The position numbers and the translations under genes were made by a program. From NCBI RefSeq assembly GCF_000517085.1, contig NZ_KI912107.1:5329980-5393979 (forward strand): a DNA stretch of 64,000 bases. Direction: 5' to 3'. This DNA is from Saccharicrinis fermentans DSM 9555 = JCM 21142 (GTDB lineage Bacteria; Bacteroidota; Bacteroidia; Bacteroidales; Marinilabiliaceae). The notes beneath the pieces are model-generated. The model worked only from the letters and a program-made list of their open reading frames with translations. It searched no databases and was not told the DNA's origin. Shown here in pieces: positions 9,315 through 17,979 of this stretch (positions within the stretch are counted from its first letter, which is position 1; each line of letters begins with the position of its first letter).

Positions 9315-10961
9315 ATGCGTAACCCCGTTGTTATCATCTTGCTCATTGTCCTATTTACTGCCAATAGGCTCGATGGACAGTATAAAATAGCATTCAGTAA
9401 CAACTATCCACCTTATCAGTTTATGGATGAGTCGGGTGAATTGGTAGGGTTTAATGTGGATATATTAAAAGCCATTAATGATGTTTATAAAGCAAACTTG
9501 TACATTATTGGTGGCGAGTGGCATGCGATAAAGCAGGACCTGGACAAGGGGGAGGTGAATGCAGTGGGCGGTATTCATTATCCGGGGAGTCCGGATAGTC
9601 GTTATATTTATACGAGATCCGTTATTAATACATCGCATTGTTTTTTCTACAATAGTAATTACCATAAAAAATTTTCACTGGAGGTGTTTAGGTCTTTGCA
9701 CGCCCCCAAGGTGGCAATGTGGAAAAATGATGTGCTTTCTCATTATATCACCTCTATTAATCCTACGGTGGATATATTGTACATTAATAATTACGGTGGT
9801 TTAATTCCAGCTCTGGATAGTGAGGAGGTTACCTGTGTGTTTGCTCAGAGAGTGGGTGGTATGTATCAGGTTAAGAAACTGGGTAAGAATTATATTAAAA
9901 CCTTGGATCAGCGCATATTGGAAAGGAATATGGGCTTTAGGGTGGACAAAGATGTTCCGGAATTGGCGCAATTGTTAGACCATGGACTGGAAATTCTATT
10001 GGCCAATGGTACTTATCAGGATATTTATGACAAGTGGATTGGCGTATATGAGCAGAAAGAGAAACATTGGTACTACAGTGGTAGAAATATTGTGCTTGCA
10101 GGTAGTATTATATTGGTTTTAATACTGCTGTTGTTGATTATTAACCAGGTGCTGAATGCCAAGGTGAAAAGTAAAACCAAAGACCTTTTGCTTCAGCTTG
10201 AGTTGAATTCGAACATGATGAAGGAGCTGGAACGGCAAAAGGTGAGAGCGGAGGATAGTGAGAAGATGAAGACGGCTTTTTTGGCTAATATGAGCCACGA
10301 AATAAGAACGCCTATGAATGGGATCTTAGGCTTTACCGAACTCCTGAAAACAGTTGAATATTCCTCCGAAGAACAAATGAATTTTATAAAGATTATTGAA
10401 CAAAGTGGTAACCGTATGTTGGGAACCATCAATAATATTATTGATGTTTCAAAATTGGAGTCTGGTTTGGAAGAGCCGAGTTATCAAGAGGTGGATATTA
10501 GAGGCATATTGATACAGCTTCGTTCTTTTTTTAAACAGGAAACAAATCTTAAGGGGATAGCATTGAAGATAATTGAAGAGGGGGTCATGGCGTCAGAAAG
10601 CTTTGTGACCGATGAGTATAAGCTTAATTCGATTCTTACTAATTTAATAAAGAATGGAATTAAGTTTACCAAAGAAGGGTTTGTTTCAGTCACCTACTCG
10701 GTGTCTAGTGATCTTGCTCAATTTTGGATTGAAGATACAGGTATTGGCATTGCTGAGAGTAGGCAGTCCGATATTTTTGATCAATTTGTTCAGGAAGATA
10801 CTTCTTATTCCAGAAATTTCGAAGGCTCAGGTCTGGGATTATCTATTAGTAGAGGGTATGTGAATTTATTGGGTGGTAAAATAACCCTGAAATCTGAACC
10901 CCAAAAAGGTACCGTCTTTTATTTTTGTATTCCTAATCATAAGCCACCATTTGATGCTTAG
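9315..10961 (+). CDS. Hybrid-sensor histidine kinase with periplasmic solute-binding domain
   Basis: Membrane sensor kinase. An N-terminal signal/TM segment is followed by a bacterial extracellular solute-binding family 3 domain (about 22-245, with YPPYQFMDESGELVGFNVDI). A transmembrane helix (about 257-277) and a short coiled linker come next. The HisKA domain carries His328 in NMSHEIRTPMNG. The HATPase_c domain has N-box NLIKNGIKFT, G1 DTGIGIAE and G2 GSGLGLSI. There is no receiver domain and no response regulator beside it, so the partner is encoded elsewhere. The binding domain suggests direct sensing of an amino acid or other small ligand. Length is 548 residues. Confidence 0.9.
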   Translation: MRNPVVIILLIVLFTANRLDGQYKIAFSNNYPPYQFMDESGELVGFNVDILKAINDVYKANLYIIGGEWHAIKQDLDKGEVNAVGGIHYPGSPDSRYIYTRSVINTSHCFFYNSNYHKKFSLEVFRSLHAPKVAMWKNDVLSHYITSINPTVDILYINNYGGLIPALDSEEVTCVFAQRVGGMYQVKKLGKNYIKTLDQRILERNMGFRVDKDVPELAQLLDHGLEILLANGTYQDIYDKWIGVYEQKEKHWYYSGRNIVLAGSIILVLILLLLIINQVLNAKVKSKTKDLLLQLELNSNMMKELERQKVRAEDSEKMKTAFLANMSHEIRTPMNGILGFTELLKTVEYSSEEQMNFIKIIEQSGNRMLGTINNIIDVSKLESGLEEPSYQEVDIRGILIQLRSFFKQETNLKGIALKIIEEGVMASESFVTDEYKLNSILTNLIKNGIKFTKEGFVSVTYSVSSDLAQFWIEDTGIGIAESRQSDIFDQFVQEDTSYSRNFEGSGLGLSISRGYVNLLGGKITLKSEPQKGTVFYFCIPNHKPPFDA

Positions 10962-11096
10962 GTTTTCTAATTTTTCTAGCAGCTATGTATTGCTAAATAA
11001 TGATGAATCGGCAGATTTTATAGCAAAGATCGTTAATGTCGGTTTTGATGCCCTTGGTTTGATTAGCTTCTATTTGTGAGGAATTCATAGAGTTTA

Positions 11097-11126
11097 TTGT
11101 CTCTTATATAATATTCCATATCTTTG
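11097..11126 (+). promoter_or_regulatory. Bacteroidota-type promoter for the small [2Fe-2S] protein gene
   Basis: TTG (11097-11099) is followed after 19 bases by TATCTTTG (11119-11126), an exact -33/-7 arrangement. The start codon is at 11150, giving a leader of about 20 bases. Confidence 0.65.
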
Positions 11127-11149
11127 CTCCACTACTAAAATGTTGTATA

Positions 11150-11389
11150 ATGCAAGAAGATATTATTTGTTATTGCCGTAAGGTAAGCAGAGCCACTGTT
11201 CAACAAGCCATTGAGAAAGGCGCAAAATCATTGGAAGATATTCGTTGGAGCACTGATGCTTGTAAAGATAATCAATGTGAAAAAACGCACCCCAACGGAA
11301 TAAGCTGTGAAGAAGAGGTGAAGCAAATGATTATGGCATATCATGGACATATTGAAGGACCTAAATGTAGCTGTGGTTGTTGTTCGTAA
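11150..11389 (+). CDS. BFD-like (2Fe-2S)-binding protein
   Basis: Small cytoplasmic protein of 79 residues. A CYC motif at residues 7-9, a helix, and a Cys pair in TDACKDNQC match the bacterioferritin-associated ferredoxin-like [2Fe-2S] domain. It differs in its C-terminal tail, CSCGCCS, which adds further cysteines that may bind metal. The family carries an iron-sulfur cluster for electron transfer or iron mobilisation. Here the gene has its own promoter and no functionally linked neighbour. The exact partner is unknown. Confidence 0.75.
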   Translation: MQEDIICYCRKVSRATVQQAIEKGAKSLEDIRWSTDACKDNQCEKTHPNGISCEEEVKQMIMAYHGHIEGPKCSCGCCS

Positions 11390-11400
11390 CCTGCTAAAAA

Positions 11401-12762
11401 TCATGGGTTTTGTATGTGAGTCGATTTCATGGATCGTTTTAGTTCTTCTAATGAGATAAGACCATCTTTGTTGGTATCTATTTTCTCAAAGCGTTGTTGT
11501 GCTTTTTCTCTGGTTGGCGTTTTACCTTGTCTTTTCTTTATCTTATTGTAGAATTCATCGAAGGAAACAAAGCCATCCTTGGAGGTATCCATGTTGATCA
11601 TGCGTCTACTTGCTGTTTTTGAAGGATTGGATTTGTGGGCCGACTGTCCTTTGTTCATTCCAAAGGTTCTGGCGCCACGATTTTGATTTTCTATTTTTAT
11701 CGTATACTGTTGTGATAGCGGGAAACATTTATCTGAAGTGCAGGCGTAGTAATTCATGGTTAATTCCAATGAATCAAAGGGCTTGCTGGATGATATATCT
11801 ACCCAGAATTGACGTGGTTGTGTATCGCTATCTCCAGGACCTTTTTGTGCTGTTGCTGTTGCAGGTGAAGCACTGACTCCTTCTGGCAGTGAGAGCGTGT
11901 ACTGCATGGGCGGAGCCAGGTTATTCCAGTGAACATCATGGATGGGGTCGGGGTAGAATCCAAGAAAAAGTCGTCCATTGCCAGTTTTAAGCAAGGAATC
12001 GTTGGCTTCTGCACGTAGCTTGACATAGTAGGTGTCTTCAGCTATGGAGGGTGTAGTGTTTAGTATGGTGAGTCCATCGGGACGTGCGACTCTTAGTTCC
12101 GAATCTATATTTGTAAGTTGTGGAGCTCTACCTATGTGTGGTAGATTTAGTTCACTGGCTTGGGTTGTATGAACTGGTGGACCAACGGCTTTCGTTAATG
12201 CACTGCGTAAACCTTTTGCGTCGATGCGACCCGAACCGTAGAGTACTTCTCCTTCTGGGGATATTAGGAAGACAGACCAGGAACCAGATCGCAAACCAAT
12301 GCGAATATCATCATCCATCGTATCAGCAATCCAAGGAACCTTCGTTTTTAACTTCTTGCGAGCTTCGGTTAATTGAAGTAAGCGTTCTTTTATATTTTGA
12401 GCCTGTACATAGCCATTCATTTCAGGATGGCGTAGAGATTTGTAAAAATAAAAAAACTGAACATCTTTATGGGCATAATCCACATAGGCTGCTTCAATTT
12501 CAGGGTAGTTCTGATGAAATAATGGACAGGTTAAACATCCTGCTGCAAGTACGGTATATTTTCCTTTGCACAGTTCAGTAACACTGATAGGTGTGCCGTC
12601 TGCGGTATAGGCATGCATGGTTGGAATGGGTCCGCTATCCAGTACCCCTTCTTCCGGGACATTTCTGTTGAGTCTGGTGTTTTTTTGTTGTATGGTTTGT
12701 GATTGAAGCCATATTGGTAAACCAATAAAGCAAAGAATGGTGAAGACGAAGCGTTGAGTCAT
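11401..12762 (-). CDS. Deiodinase-like thioredoxin-fold protein with C-terminal EF-hands
   Basis: Predicted secreted protein of 453 residues. A signal peptide (MTQRFVFTILCFIGLPIWLQS) precedes a thioredoxin-fold domain (about 45-190). The active-site region reads AGCLTCPLF, with Cys76 and Cys79. This and the later WIADTMDD and FLISPEGEVLYGSGRID segments resemble iodothyronine-deiodinase-like proteins, with Cys79 where animal enzymes have selenocysteine. A beta-rich middle domain (about 225-365) contains YYACTSDKCFPL, like the N-terminal domain of DsbD-type reductases. The C-terminus carries two canonical EF-hand loops, DTSKDGFVSFDE and DTNKDGLISLEE. I chose the ATG at 12762 over a GTG at 12777 because it opens the signal peptide. 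The gene follows the LytTR regulator at a short interval and is probably in its operon. The redox role is inferred; deiodination is not implied. Confidence 0.75.
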   Translation of the reverse strand: MTQRFVFTILCFIGLPIWLQSQTIQQKNTRLNRNVPEEGVLDSGPIPTMHAYTADGTPISVTELCKGKYTVLAAGCLTCPLFHQNYPEIEAAYVDYAHKDVQFFYFYKSLRHPEMNGYVQAQNIKERLLQLTEARKKLKTKVPWIADTMDDDIRIGLRSGSWSVFLISPEGEVLYGSGRIDAKGLRSALTKAVGPPVHTTQASELNLPHIGRAPQLTNIDSELRVARPDGLTILNTTPSIAEDTYYVKLRAEANDSLLKTGNGRLFLGFYPDPIHDVHWNNLAPPMQYTLSLPEGVSASPATATAQKGPGDSDTQPRQFWVDISSSKPFDSLELTMNYYACTSDKCFPLSQQYTIKIENQNRGARTFGMNKGQSAHKSNPSKTASRRMINMDTSKDGFVSFDEFYNKIKKRQGKTPTREKAQQRFEKIDTNKDGLISLEELKRSMKSTHIQNP

Positions 12763-12803
12763 GGTATTGAATTTCACAAGGTAAGCGTTGATGCTATAGG
12801 TGG

Positions 12804-13517
12804 TTAGAGAATGAAATTGTCGTCGATGTAAGCTTGTAGTTTTTCTTTATATTGCTCGCTGACAGGTATGCGTACCTTGTCAAAAATGATTTTAGAACGT
12901 TCGATCATGGTTATTTTTTTTAGGTTAACCAAATAGGATCGGTGCACACGAATGAACTGATTGGAAGGTAGCTTTTCTTCAATTTTTTTCATGCTTAACA
13001 ACGTCATAATGGGTTTTCCCTGGGCTAGGAAAAAACGTAAATACCCTCTGTTGCCCTCTACGTAAAGTATGTTATCTAATTCAATTCTTATAAGTTTATA
13101 CTCCGATTTGATGAAGATATGATGGGGATCAGAACTTAGTGCTTCTCTTTGGTGTTCGGTTAGCTTAAAGTAATTCAGTGCTTTGTTGGATGCTTTTAAG
13201 AATGATGGGTAGTCCAGTGGTTTTAATAAATAATCTAAAGCATCCAGTTTAAAGCCGTCAATGGCATAGTCACTGTAGGCGGTGGTGAATATTATTTGAG
13301 GTTGCTGGTGTAATGCTTTAACCAGGTCTAATCCGTTTAATTTAGGCATCTGAATATCTACAAATATTAAATCTACATGGTGACTGTTAAGGAAGTCCAG
13401 TGCATCCAAAGCATTCCTGAAGGATCCCTGTAAGTCTAGAAAAGATGTCTCTTTAATATAGGCTTCAATCTGTTGGATGGCCAACGGTTCGTCATCAATG
13501 GCTATACATTTAATCAT
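12804..13517 (-). CDS. LytTR-family response regulator
   Basis: Cytoplasmic transcription regulator. The receiver domain (1-120) has acidic residues Asp8/Asp9, phosphoacceptor Asp54 in LIFVDIQMPKLNG, and the conserved Lys in LLKPLDY. The LytTR DNA-binding domain (about 135-235) shows IRIELDNILYVEGNRGYLRF and FIRVHRSYLVNLKKI. Its 237 residues are standard. The start overlaps the end of the kinase gene by 8 bases, which indicates translational coupling with its cognate sensor. Likely targets include the operon it sits in. Confidence 0.93.
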   Translation of the reverse strand: MIKCIAIDDEPLAIQQIEAYIKETSFLDLQGSFRNALDALDFLNSHHVDLIFVDIQMPKLNGLDLVKALHQQPQIIFTTAYSDYAIDGFKLDALDYLLKPLDYPSFLKASNKALNYFKLTEHQREALSSDPHHIFIKSEYKLIRIELDNILYVEGNRGYLRFFLAQGKPIMTLLSMKKIEEKLPSNQFIRVHRSYLVNLKKITMIERSKIIFDKVRIPVSEQYKEKLQAYIDDNFIL

Positions 13518-14562
13518 TGTTCAAAGGGATTTTAAGGTTAACACAGTAAGTTTTTTCTCTATCTTCAATGGCTAAGCTGTAGTTTGTGCCATATAGCAGT
13601 ACCAATTGTTTTTCCAGATTAATAAGCCCTAATCCAGTTTTTTCTCTTTTATTTTCTAAGGACTCGTGTTTGCTATTGGCAATCTCAAACAATAGCTCGT
13701 TATCTTTAATATGGGCTGATACTGTTACGAAGGACTCCTTGGTATCATCGATGCCATATTTAAAGGCATTTTCTACCAGTGAGGTAAAGAGTAATGAAGG
13801 TATTGTTTTATTACTTTGCTCCACTTCTAAATGGAGATTGATGTGAACATTATCGTAATAGCGTATACGCATCAGATGGATATATGAACGTATAAATGCA
13901 AACTCGTCTTTGATGGTAGATGTCCCTGCTTGAGAGTCGTTTAATAGATGTCGCATCAGTGTGGATAGCTGTATGATTGACTTTTGAGCCTGGCCTGTAT
14001 CAAAGCTGATTAATGCATGAATATTATTTAAGGTATTCATGAAAAAGTGAGGACTAATTTGATTCCTTAAAAAAGAAAGTTCTGTTTGTAAATGTGTTTT
14101 GTCTTTTTGTTCACGTAGCTTCTCTTCTTTTTCTCTGAGTATGAGTAGTTTGATGGTGTTGTTGAATCCAATGACTAAAAATGAAATCAATACGTTGGTG
14201 GCCATTTTGTATTCGAGAGATCTACCTGATATTCTACGAGGATTGATTCGTTGTATTTGGTCAAAAGATTCAAACACCATGTGCTGAATATATTTTAAAT
14301 AAGGGCTTGCTGTTGTAACGATGATTACTAATACAAACACCAAGGAGAGATAGCGTAGGTTTTGTTTTTTCAGTAAGAAATGAGGAACAAGAATGCTGTT
14401 ATTGACCATGAAAATAAGTAGGAAGGGAATGAGTCGAATCCATTCCATATATACTTTTGTATGGCTAAAATCTCGTGCGCCTTGCAAGGTGTAAACTGGT
14501 AAGGCTATTACAATGCACCAGATAATTAAATATGCTATATTTTCTCCCTTGTATTTGTTCAT
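13510..14562 (-). CDS. LytS-type membrane sensor histidine kinase
   Basis: Inner-membrane kinase with about four hydrophobic segments in the first 150 residues. A His_kinase domain carries the phosphorylatable His in QISPHFFMNTLNNIHAL, and an HATPase domain has N-box SLVENAFKYGID and the glycine-rich TGLGLINLEKQL. This is the usual architecture of LytS/YehU-like partners of LytTR regulators. There is no extracellular sensing domain, so the signal is probably read by the membrane part. I chose the ATG at 14562 because the longer start at 14595 would overlap the upstream DUF1566 gene. It overlaps the regulator gene by 8 bases. Confidence 0.9.
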   Translation of the reverse strand: MNKYKGENIAYLIIWCIVIALPVYTLQGARDFSHTKVYMEWIRLIPFLLIFMVNNSILVPHFLLKKQNLRYLSLVFVLVIIVTTASPYLKYIQHMVFESFDQIQRINPRRISGRSLEYKMATNVLISFLVIGFNNTIKLLILREKEEKLREQKDKTHLQTELSFLRNQISPHFFMNTLNNIHALISFDTGQAQKSIIQLSTLMRHLLNDSQAGTSTIKDEFAFIRSYIHLMRIRYYDNVHINLHLEVEQSNKTIPSLLFTSLVENAFKYGIDDTKESFVTVSAHIKDNELLFEIANSKHESLENKREKTGLGLINLEKQLVLLYGTNYSLAIEDREKTYCVNLKIPLNND

Positions 14563-14569
14563 GCCTTTA

Positions 14570-15781
14570 TTATAAGTTACGAACCATTCGTACATAATTG
14601 TAAATGCGTATTACGTCGCCCTGGGGGCCATGTCCTTGTGGATAATCATCGGGGTCTCCAACTTTGGGATCGCTACGTTGGGCTCCGGCTCCATGTACGT
14701 CCATTAGTTCAGTCGTATTTGAACGGCGGTTCTTCATGAAGCCCAATGCTTCTCCAAAGCAAATATAGATAGCCTGTTGTCCTCCTCTTTGTCCTGCCAA
14801 CGTTGTTGAGGACCAGAAAAATGGATAATTGTCGTTTTGAGCCTCGTCCTTGATCTTGGTTATTTTAAATAAGGGATGAATGGCGGCTTGGTGGTTATAC
14901 TGAGGAGCGTTGGAATAATCTAGTATACTATGTAACTCCTTGGCATTGGGTAGTCTCCAGTCGTTGTAGCCTAAGTAGTTTTCTTTGTTTCTTTCTGAAA
15001 CCCAAGCCAATGCTTCCTCCCAGTTCATGCCTTTTTTACTGTCGGTCTGTTGCCACATTAGTTGAGTTGATAAATCGGAGATGGTACCATCGCCATTGTC
15101 CTCGAAATTATTTATCCCGTAATGCGAATTGCCTCGAACAAATCTGACCGTGTGTTTTTTGTCGCCGCGTGGTGTGCTTACCGGATATCCTTTTATGCGA
15201 CCGTCGGCTAGGTTAACGCCAAAAACGGTGGTGTTATTACCCATCGTCTTTCCTTTGTAGATGGTGGATGACATCATCTGTGTATCGATAATACGATCGC
15301 CGTTGGCTCCATATTCAAAATCGAAATAGTCGGTGTTTACAAAGGGCTTAGCGCTTGGTGGTACCTGATTCATTTGGCGGCTGCTGGCGTCAACACCACT
15401 ATAAAGCATTAATGAATAGGCCTCTTTTATGCTTGGAATACGCCAGTCGGTATGGTTGGCCAAATTAAATGATTTTACTTTTGTCAATGCCTGCTCATAA
15501 GTCATGGCTTCGAACCCCTTTTGCCACATTAGTCCTGTTACATTATCTGTAATGGTTCCATCTCCATTGTCGGTATAGGACGGTTGATTACCGTTGAATT
15601 GTGCATCTTGTCCGTAAAAGGCCTTCCCGGGTTCTGGTGGTGTAACTTCTCTTTGGTTATCGTAGCATTTTTGTTGATCGGTGTCAACTATTTTATATTG
15701 ACCCGCCGAGGGTGTTGTCTGTGCGTATGTGTTTACCATACCTAGGCTAATGACGAGGGGTAGTATGAATAACTTTTTCAT
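14570..15781 (-). CDS. Secreted DUF1566 (Lcl C-terminal-like) domain protein
   Basis: The protein has a signal peptide (MKKLFILPLVISLGMVNTYA) and two copies of a DUF1566-type module. Each begins with a D-N-GDGTI segment followed by a T-x-LMWQ motif (TDNVTGLMWQKG, SDLSTQLMWQQT) and contains a DWRLP/DWRIP motif (TDWRIPSIKEA, NDWRLPNAKEL). The first copy spans about residues 65-215, the second about 225-400. The family is related to FGE-sulfatase/C-type-lectin-like folds and is secreted, but its function is not established. It is encoded between a secreted MBL hydrolase and a LytS/LytTR pair, 7 bases from the kinase. I used the ATG at 15781, which opens the signal peptide, rather than the upstream in-frame start at 15844. 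Confidence 0.82.
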   Translation of the reverse strand: MKKLFILPLVISLGMVNTYAQTTPSAGQYKIVDTDQQKCYDNQREVTPPEPGKAFYGQDAQFNGNQPSYTDNGDGTITDNVTGLMWQKGFEAMTYEQALTKVKSFNLANHTDWRIPSIKEAYSLMLYSGVDASSRQMNQVPPSAKPFVNTDYFDFEYGANGDRIIDTQMMSSTIYKGKTMGNNTTVFGVNLADGRIKGYPVSTPRGDKKHTVRFVRGNSHYGINNFEDNGDGTISDLSTQLMWQQTDSKKGMNWEEALAWVSERNKENYLGYNDWRLPNAKELHSILDYSNAPQYNHQAAIHPLFKITKIKDEAQNDNYPFFWSSTTLAGQRGGQQAIYICFGEALGFMKNRRSNTTELMDVHGAGAQRSDPKVGDPDDYPQGHGPQGDVIRIYNYVRMVRNL

Positions 15782-15815
15782 ATTTGTTTTACTTAAAAAT
15801 ATGTCTTTTTGTTTT

Positions 15816-16811
15816 TTATTGAAGCATAAATACTTTTCCATCACATGTGATGGTTAAGAAGTCTTGGGCCAGAATGACAGTTCCTTTAAACTGTTCTGCT
15901 ATTTTTGCTTTGGTGGCTACCTCATCAATATTTACATTGGAAAGGTGGGTGATGACAAGAGTTTTGACCCCTGCTTCTGCCGCCATACGGGCACCTTCTT
16001 CAATGCTAGCATGTGCACTGTTTCCTTTTTTGTTTCGAGAAGCGTTTGTTGGTCTCTTCGATTTGGCCCCCTTGCGAATTACCTGACAGTCTAGAACTAG
16101 TATATCTGCACCCTTTGCTAGCTTGGCTAAGTGAGGGGTGTAGGTAAGATCTCCTGAGATAACAATGGATTTGCCATTGGCGTCAAAGCGGTAGGAAAGG
16201 GTGTAAATGGAATGTGGTACTTCTGTGGTGGAGATGTTTACATCCTTATAGCTGAACGAATTGTCACCTTGTAACTCCTTTATTATTGCGTTGGTTTTAT
16301 CTTCGTTGAATGTTTGACCTTTGTTCTTCATTCGGTATTGAAGGTCTTCTCGATAAAACTCAGTGACGTAATCGGTCATTTTTTTTATGGGAGCAGGCCC
16401 GGCTACTAAGAACTCTCCTGGCATCATCAACTTTTGGTGAACCATAGGTATGAACTCCTCGTTATGATCCATGTGGTGATGGGTGAGAAAAAGTGCATCA
16501 GGACTGTTGCGTCTCGTATATCCCAGTTTCTCCAGTTGTTCACGGGTTCCATTTCCCATGTCTACCAGAAATTTTGTTCCATTGTACTGAACCAGTGCTG
16601 AAGGACTGGAACGGTGACTGTTATATTGTGGATTGCCCGATCCGATGATGGTGACACTAAATTTAGTATGGTCTATTTTTCCTGTGGGATAGGATATTTC
16701 TGCGGGCTTGTCTTTGTGGACTATTTTTGCCTTTGGTAGTTCTTGTGCGTTTAAATGACACACGATTAAAATGGTGCTTAAAAAAGTTATTAGGTATTTC
16801 ATCCTTCCCAT
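15816..16811 (-). CDS. Secreted MBL-fold metallohydrolase
   Basis: Metallo-beta-lactamase-fold hydrolase of the RNase Z/arylsulfatase-like branch. The metal-binding motif is THHHMDHNEE, and later ligand regions include SGDLTYTPHLAKL and an H-A-S-I-E-E-G / VITHLS pair. An N-terminal signal peptide (MKYLITFLSTILIVCHLNA, starting three codons inside the ORF) predicts export to the periplasm. Both ATGs, at 16811 and 16802, are possible. Length is about 330 residues. It is the first gene of a five-gene minus-strand run, 34 bases before the DUF1566 gene. The substrate is unknown. Confidence 0.83.
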   Translation of the reverse strand: MGRMKYLITFLSTILIVCHLNAQELPKAKIVHKDKPAEISYPTGKIDHTKFSVTIIGSGNPQYNSHRSSPSALVQYNGTKFLVDMGNGTREQLEKLGYTRRNSPDALFLTHHHMDHNEEFIPMVHQKLMMPGEFLVAGPAPIKKMTDYVTEFYREDLQYRMKNKGQTFNEDKTNAIIKELQGDNSFSYKDVNISTTEVPHSIYTLSYRFDANGKSIVISGDLTYTPHLAKLAKGADILVLDCQVIRKGAKSKRPTNASRNKKGNSAHASIEEGARMAAEAGVKTLVITHLSNVNIDEVATKAKIAEQFKGTVILAQDFLTITCDGKVFMLQ

Positions 16812-16970
16812 GTTTTGGTTTTTACTTTTACAAACAACGTATTTTTGTGAATAAATAAAAACTTAAACTGATGTTTGTGGGTTTTTTATCAACAAACAGG
16901 GGTTTTTAAGTGAATTTTAGGTTTTGTTATATGTGCGTAGGTTTTATCCTGTAGCTGAGGATGGATTAGT

Positions 16971-17975
16971 TCATAGTTCCTTGCCGCTTTGTAATTCATT
17001 ACCAACCCTAAAGAAGTCTTTGGTTTTCTGTAAAGTACTGTCGAGGGCCTCTAACTCTTTATAATAAGCTTTTTCAAGGCTGTTGGTCTTGATCACTTTT
17101 TCCATGCCTCCATTTTTTATGACTACACGTTTGTCAGCCAATAATATAAGTAAAGGGTCATGAGTAGCCATAAGTACAATTTTATCTTTGTTTACCAATA
17201 GATTGAGTGCCTTTTTTTTATTTACGCCGGCATTTTCAATTTCGTCAATTAGCACAATGGGCGCTTGTCCAATGCAGGCTACGTCAGCGATCATTAAAGC
17301 CCTGGATTGTCCGCCACTTAAAAAGGTAACCGCCGTGTTTTTTTCGAAAGGTTCACCAGATAGTTCGTTGGCTAAGGAGATGACTTCTTTTACCATTTGT
17401 TCAGCATTGGGTAAGAAACGACTTTGGGCATGTAGCATCAAAAAGTTTTCCACATCCATGTCGAGTACAAAGTTCATGTTTTGTGTTATTTGAGCGATCA
17501 ATTTCCCGCCAAAGAGAGCGGCAGTGTCATCGTTGGCCTCCCGACCGTTGATTAAAACTTTTCGCTGGGTAGGCGTGTCCATTTGAGCTAACCATTCGAT
17601 ATCTGCCAGTAAACGACTTTTGCCGGATCCTGTAGGGCCTACAATACAAGTAATTTCTCCGGTTTGCAGATGGAGACTACATTTTTCAGGCTCTTTCAAC
17701 TTGTTTACGCCAGCCAGAACATCCAGGTTTTCTATTTTTGTTTGGCTGTCAGCTGCGCATATTCCATTTATAAATTCTATAAAAAGCGTAGTTAGTTCTT
17801 GGCGTGAACAAGCTCTTTCTTCCCAAAATGCTTCGTTCATTTGATCCATTAGTTCAATAAATGATTTGCTTTCCTCTTGAGCATCTATATGAAAAGAGTG
17901 GAAGAAATCTGTAAAAATGGGGTTGTCGATTACAATTTCTTTTAAAGGTTTGTGTAATATTATTTCCGGATCCAT
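16971..17975 (-). CDS. Soluble ABC ATPase with ScdA_N-like N-terminal domain
   Basis: ATP-binding cassette protein with Walker A (GPTGSGKS), ABC signature (LSGGQSRAL), Walker B (IVLIDEIEN) and switch His (MATHD). Before the cassette lie about 70 helical residues (LKEIVIDNPIFTDFFHSFHI, then SFIELMDQMNEAF) that resemble ScdA_N/DUF1858 domains but lack the CC pair of ScdA. Unlike transport ATPases it has no adjacent permease of its own. It sits 4 bases downstream of a GTPase gene. As the last gene of an eight-gene uptake locus it may energise transfer or release of cargo inside the cell. This role is inference. Its 334 residues are longer than a normal import ATPase because of the N-terminal domain. 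Confidence 0.75.
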   Translation of the reverse strand: MDPEIILHKPLKEIVIDNPIFTDFFHSFHIDAQEESKSFIELMDQMNEAFWEERACSRQELTTLFIEFINGICAADSQTKIENLDVLAGVNKLKEPEKCSLHLQTGEITCIVGPTGSGKSRLLADIEWLAQMDTPTQRKVLINGREANDDTAALFGGKLIAQITQNMNFVLDMDVENFLMLHAQSRFLPNAEQMVKEVISLANELSGEPFEKNTAVTFLSGGQSRALMIADVACIGQAPIVLIDEIENAGVNKKKALNLLVNKDKIVLMATHDPLLILLADKRVVIKNGGMEKVIKTNSLEKAYYKELEALDSTLQKTKDFFRVGNELQSGKEL

Positions 17976-17979
17976 ATTT

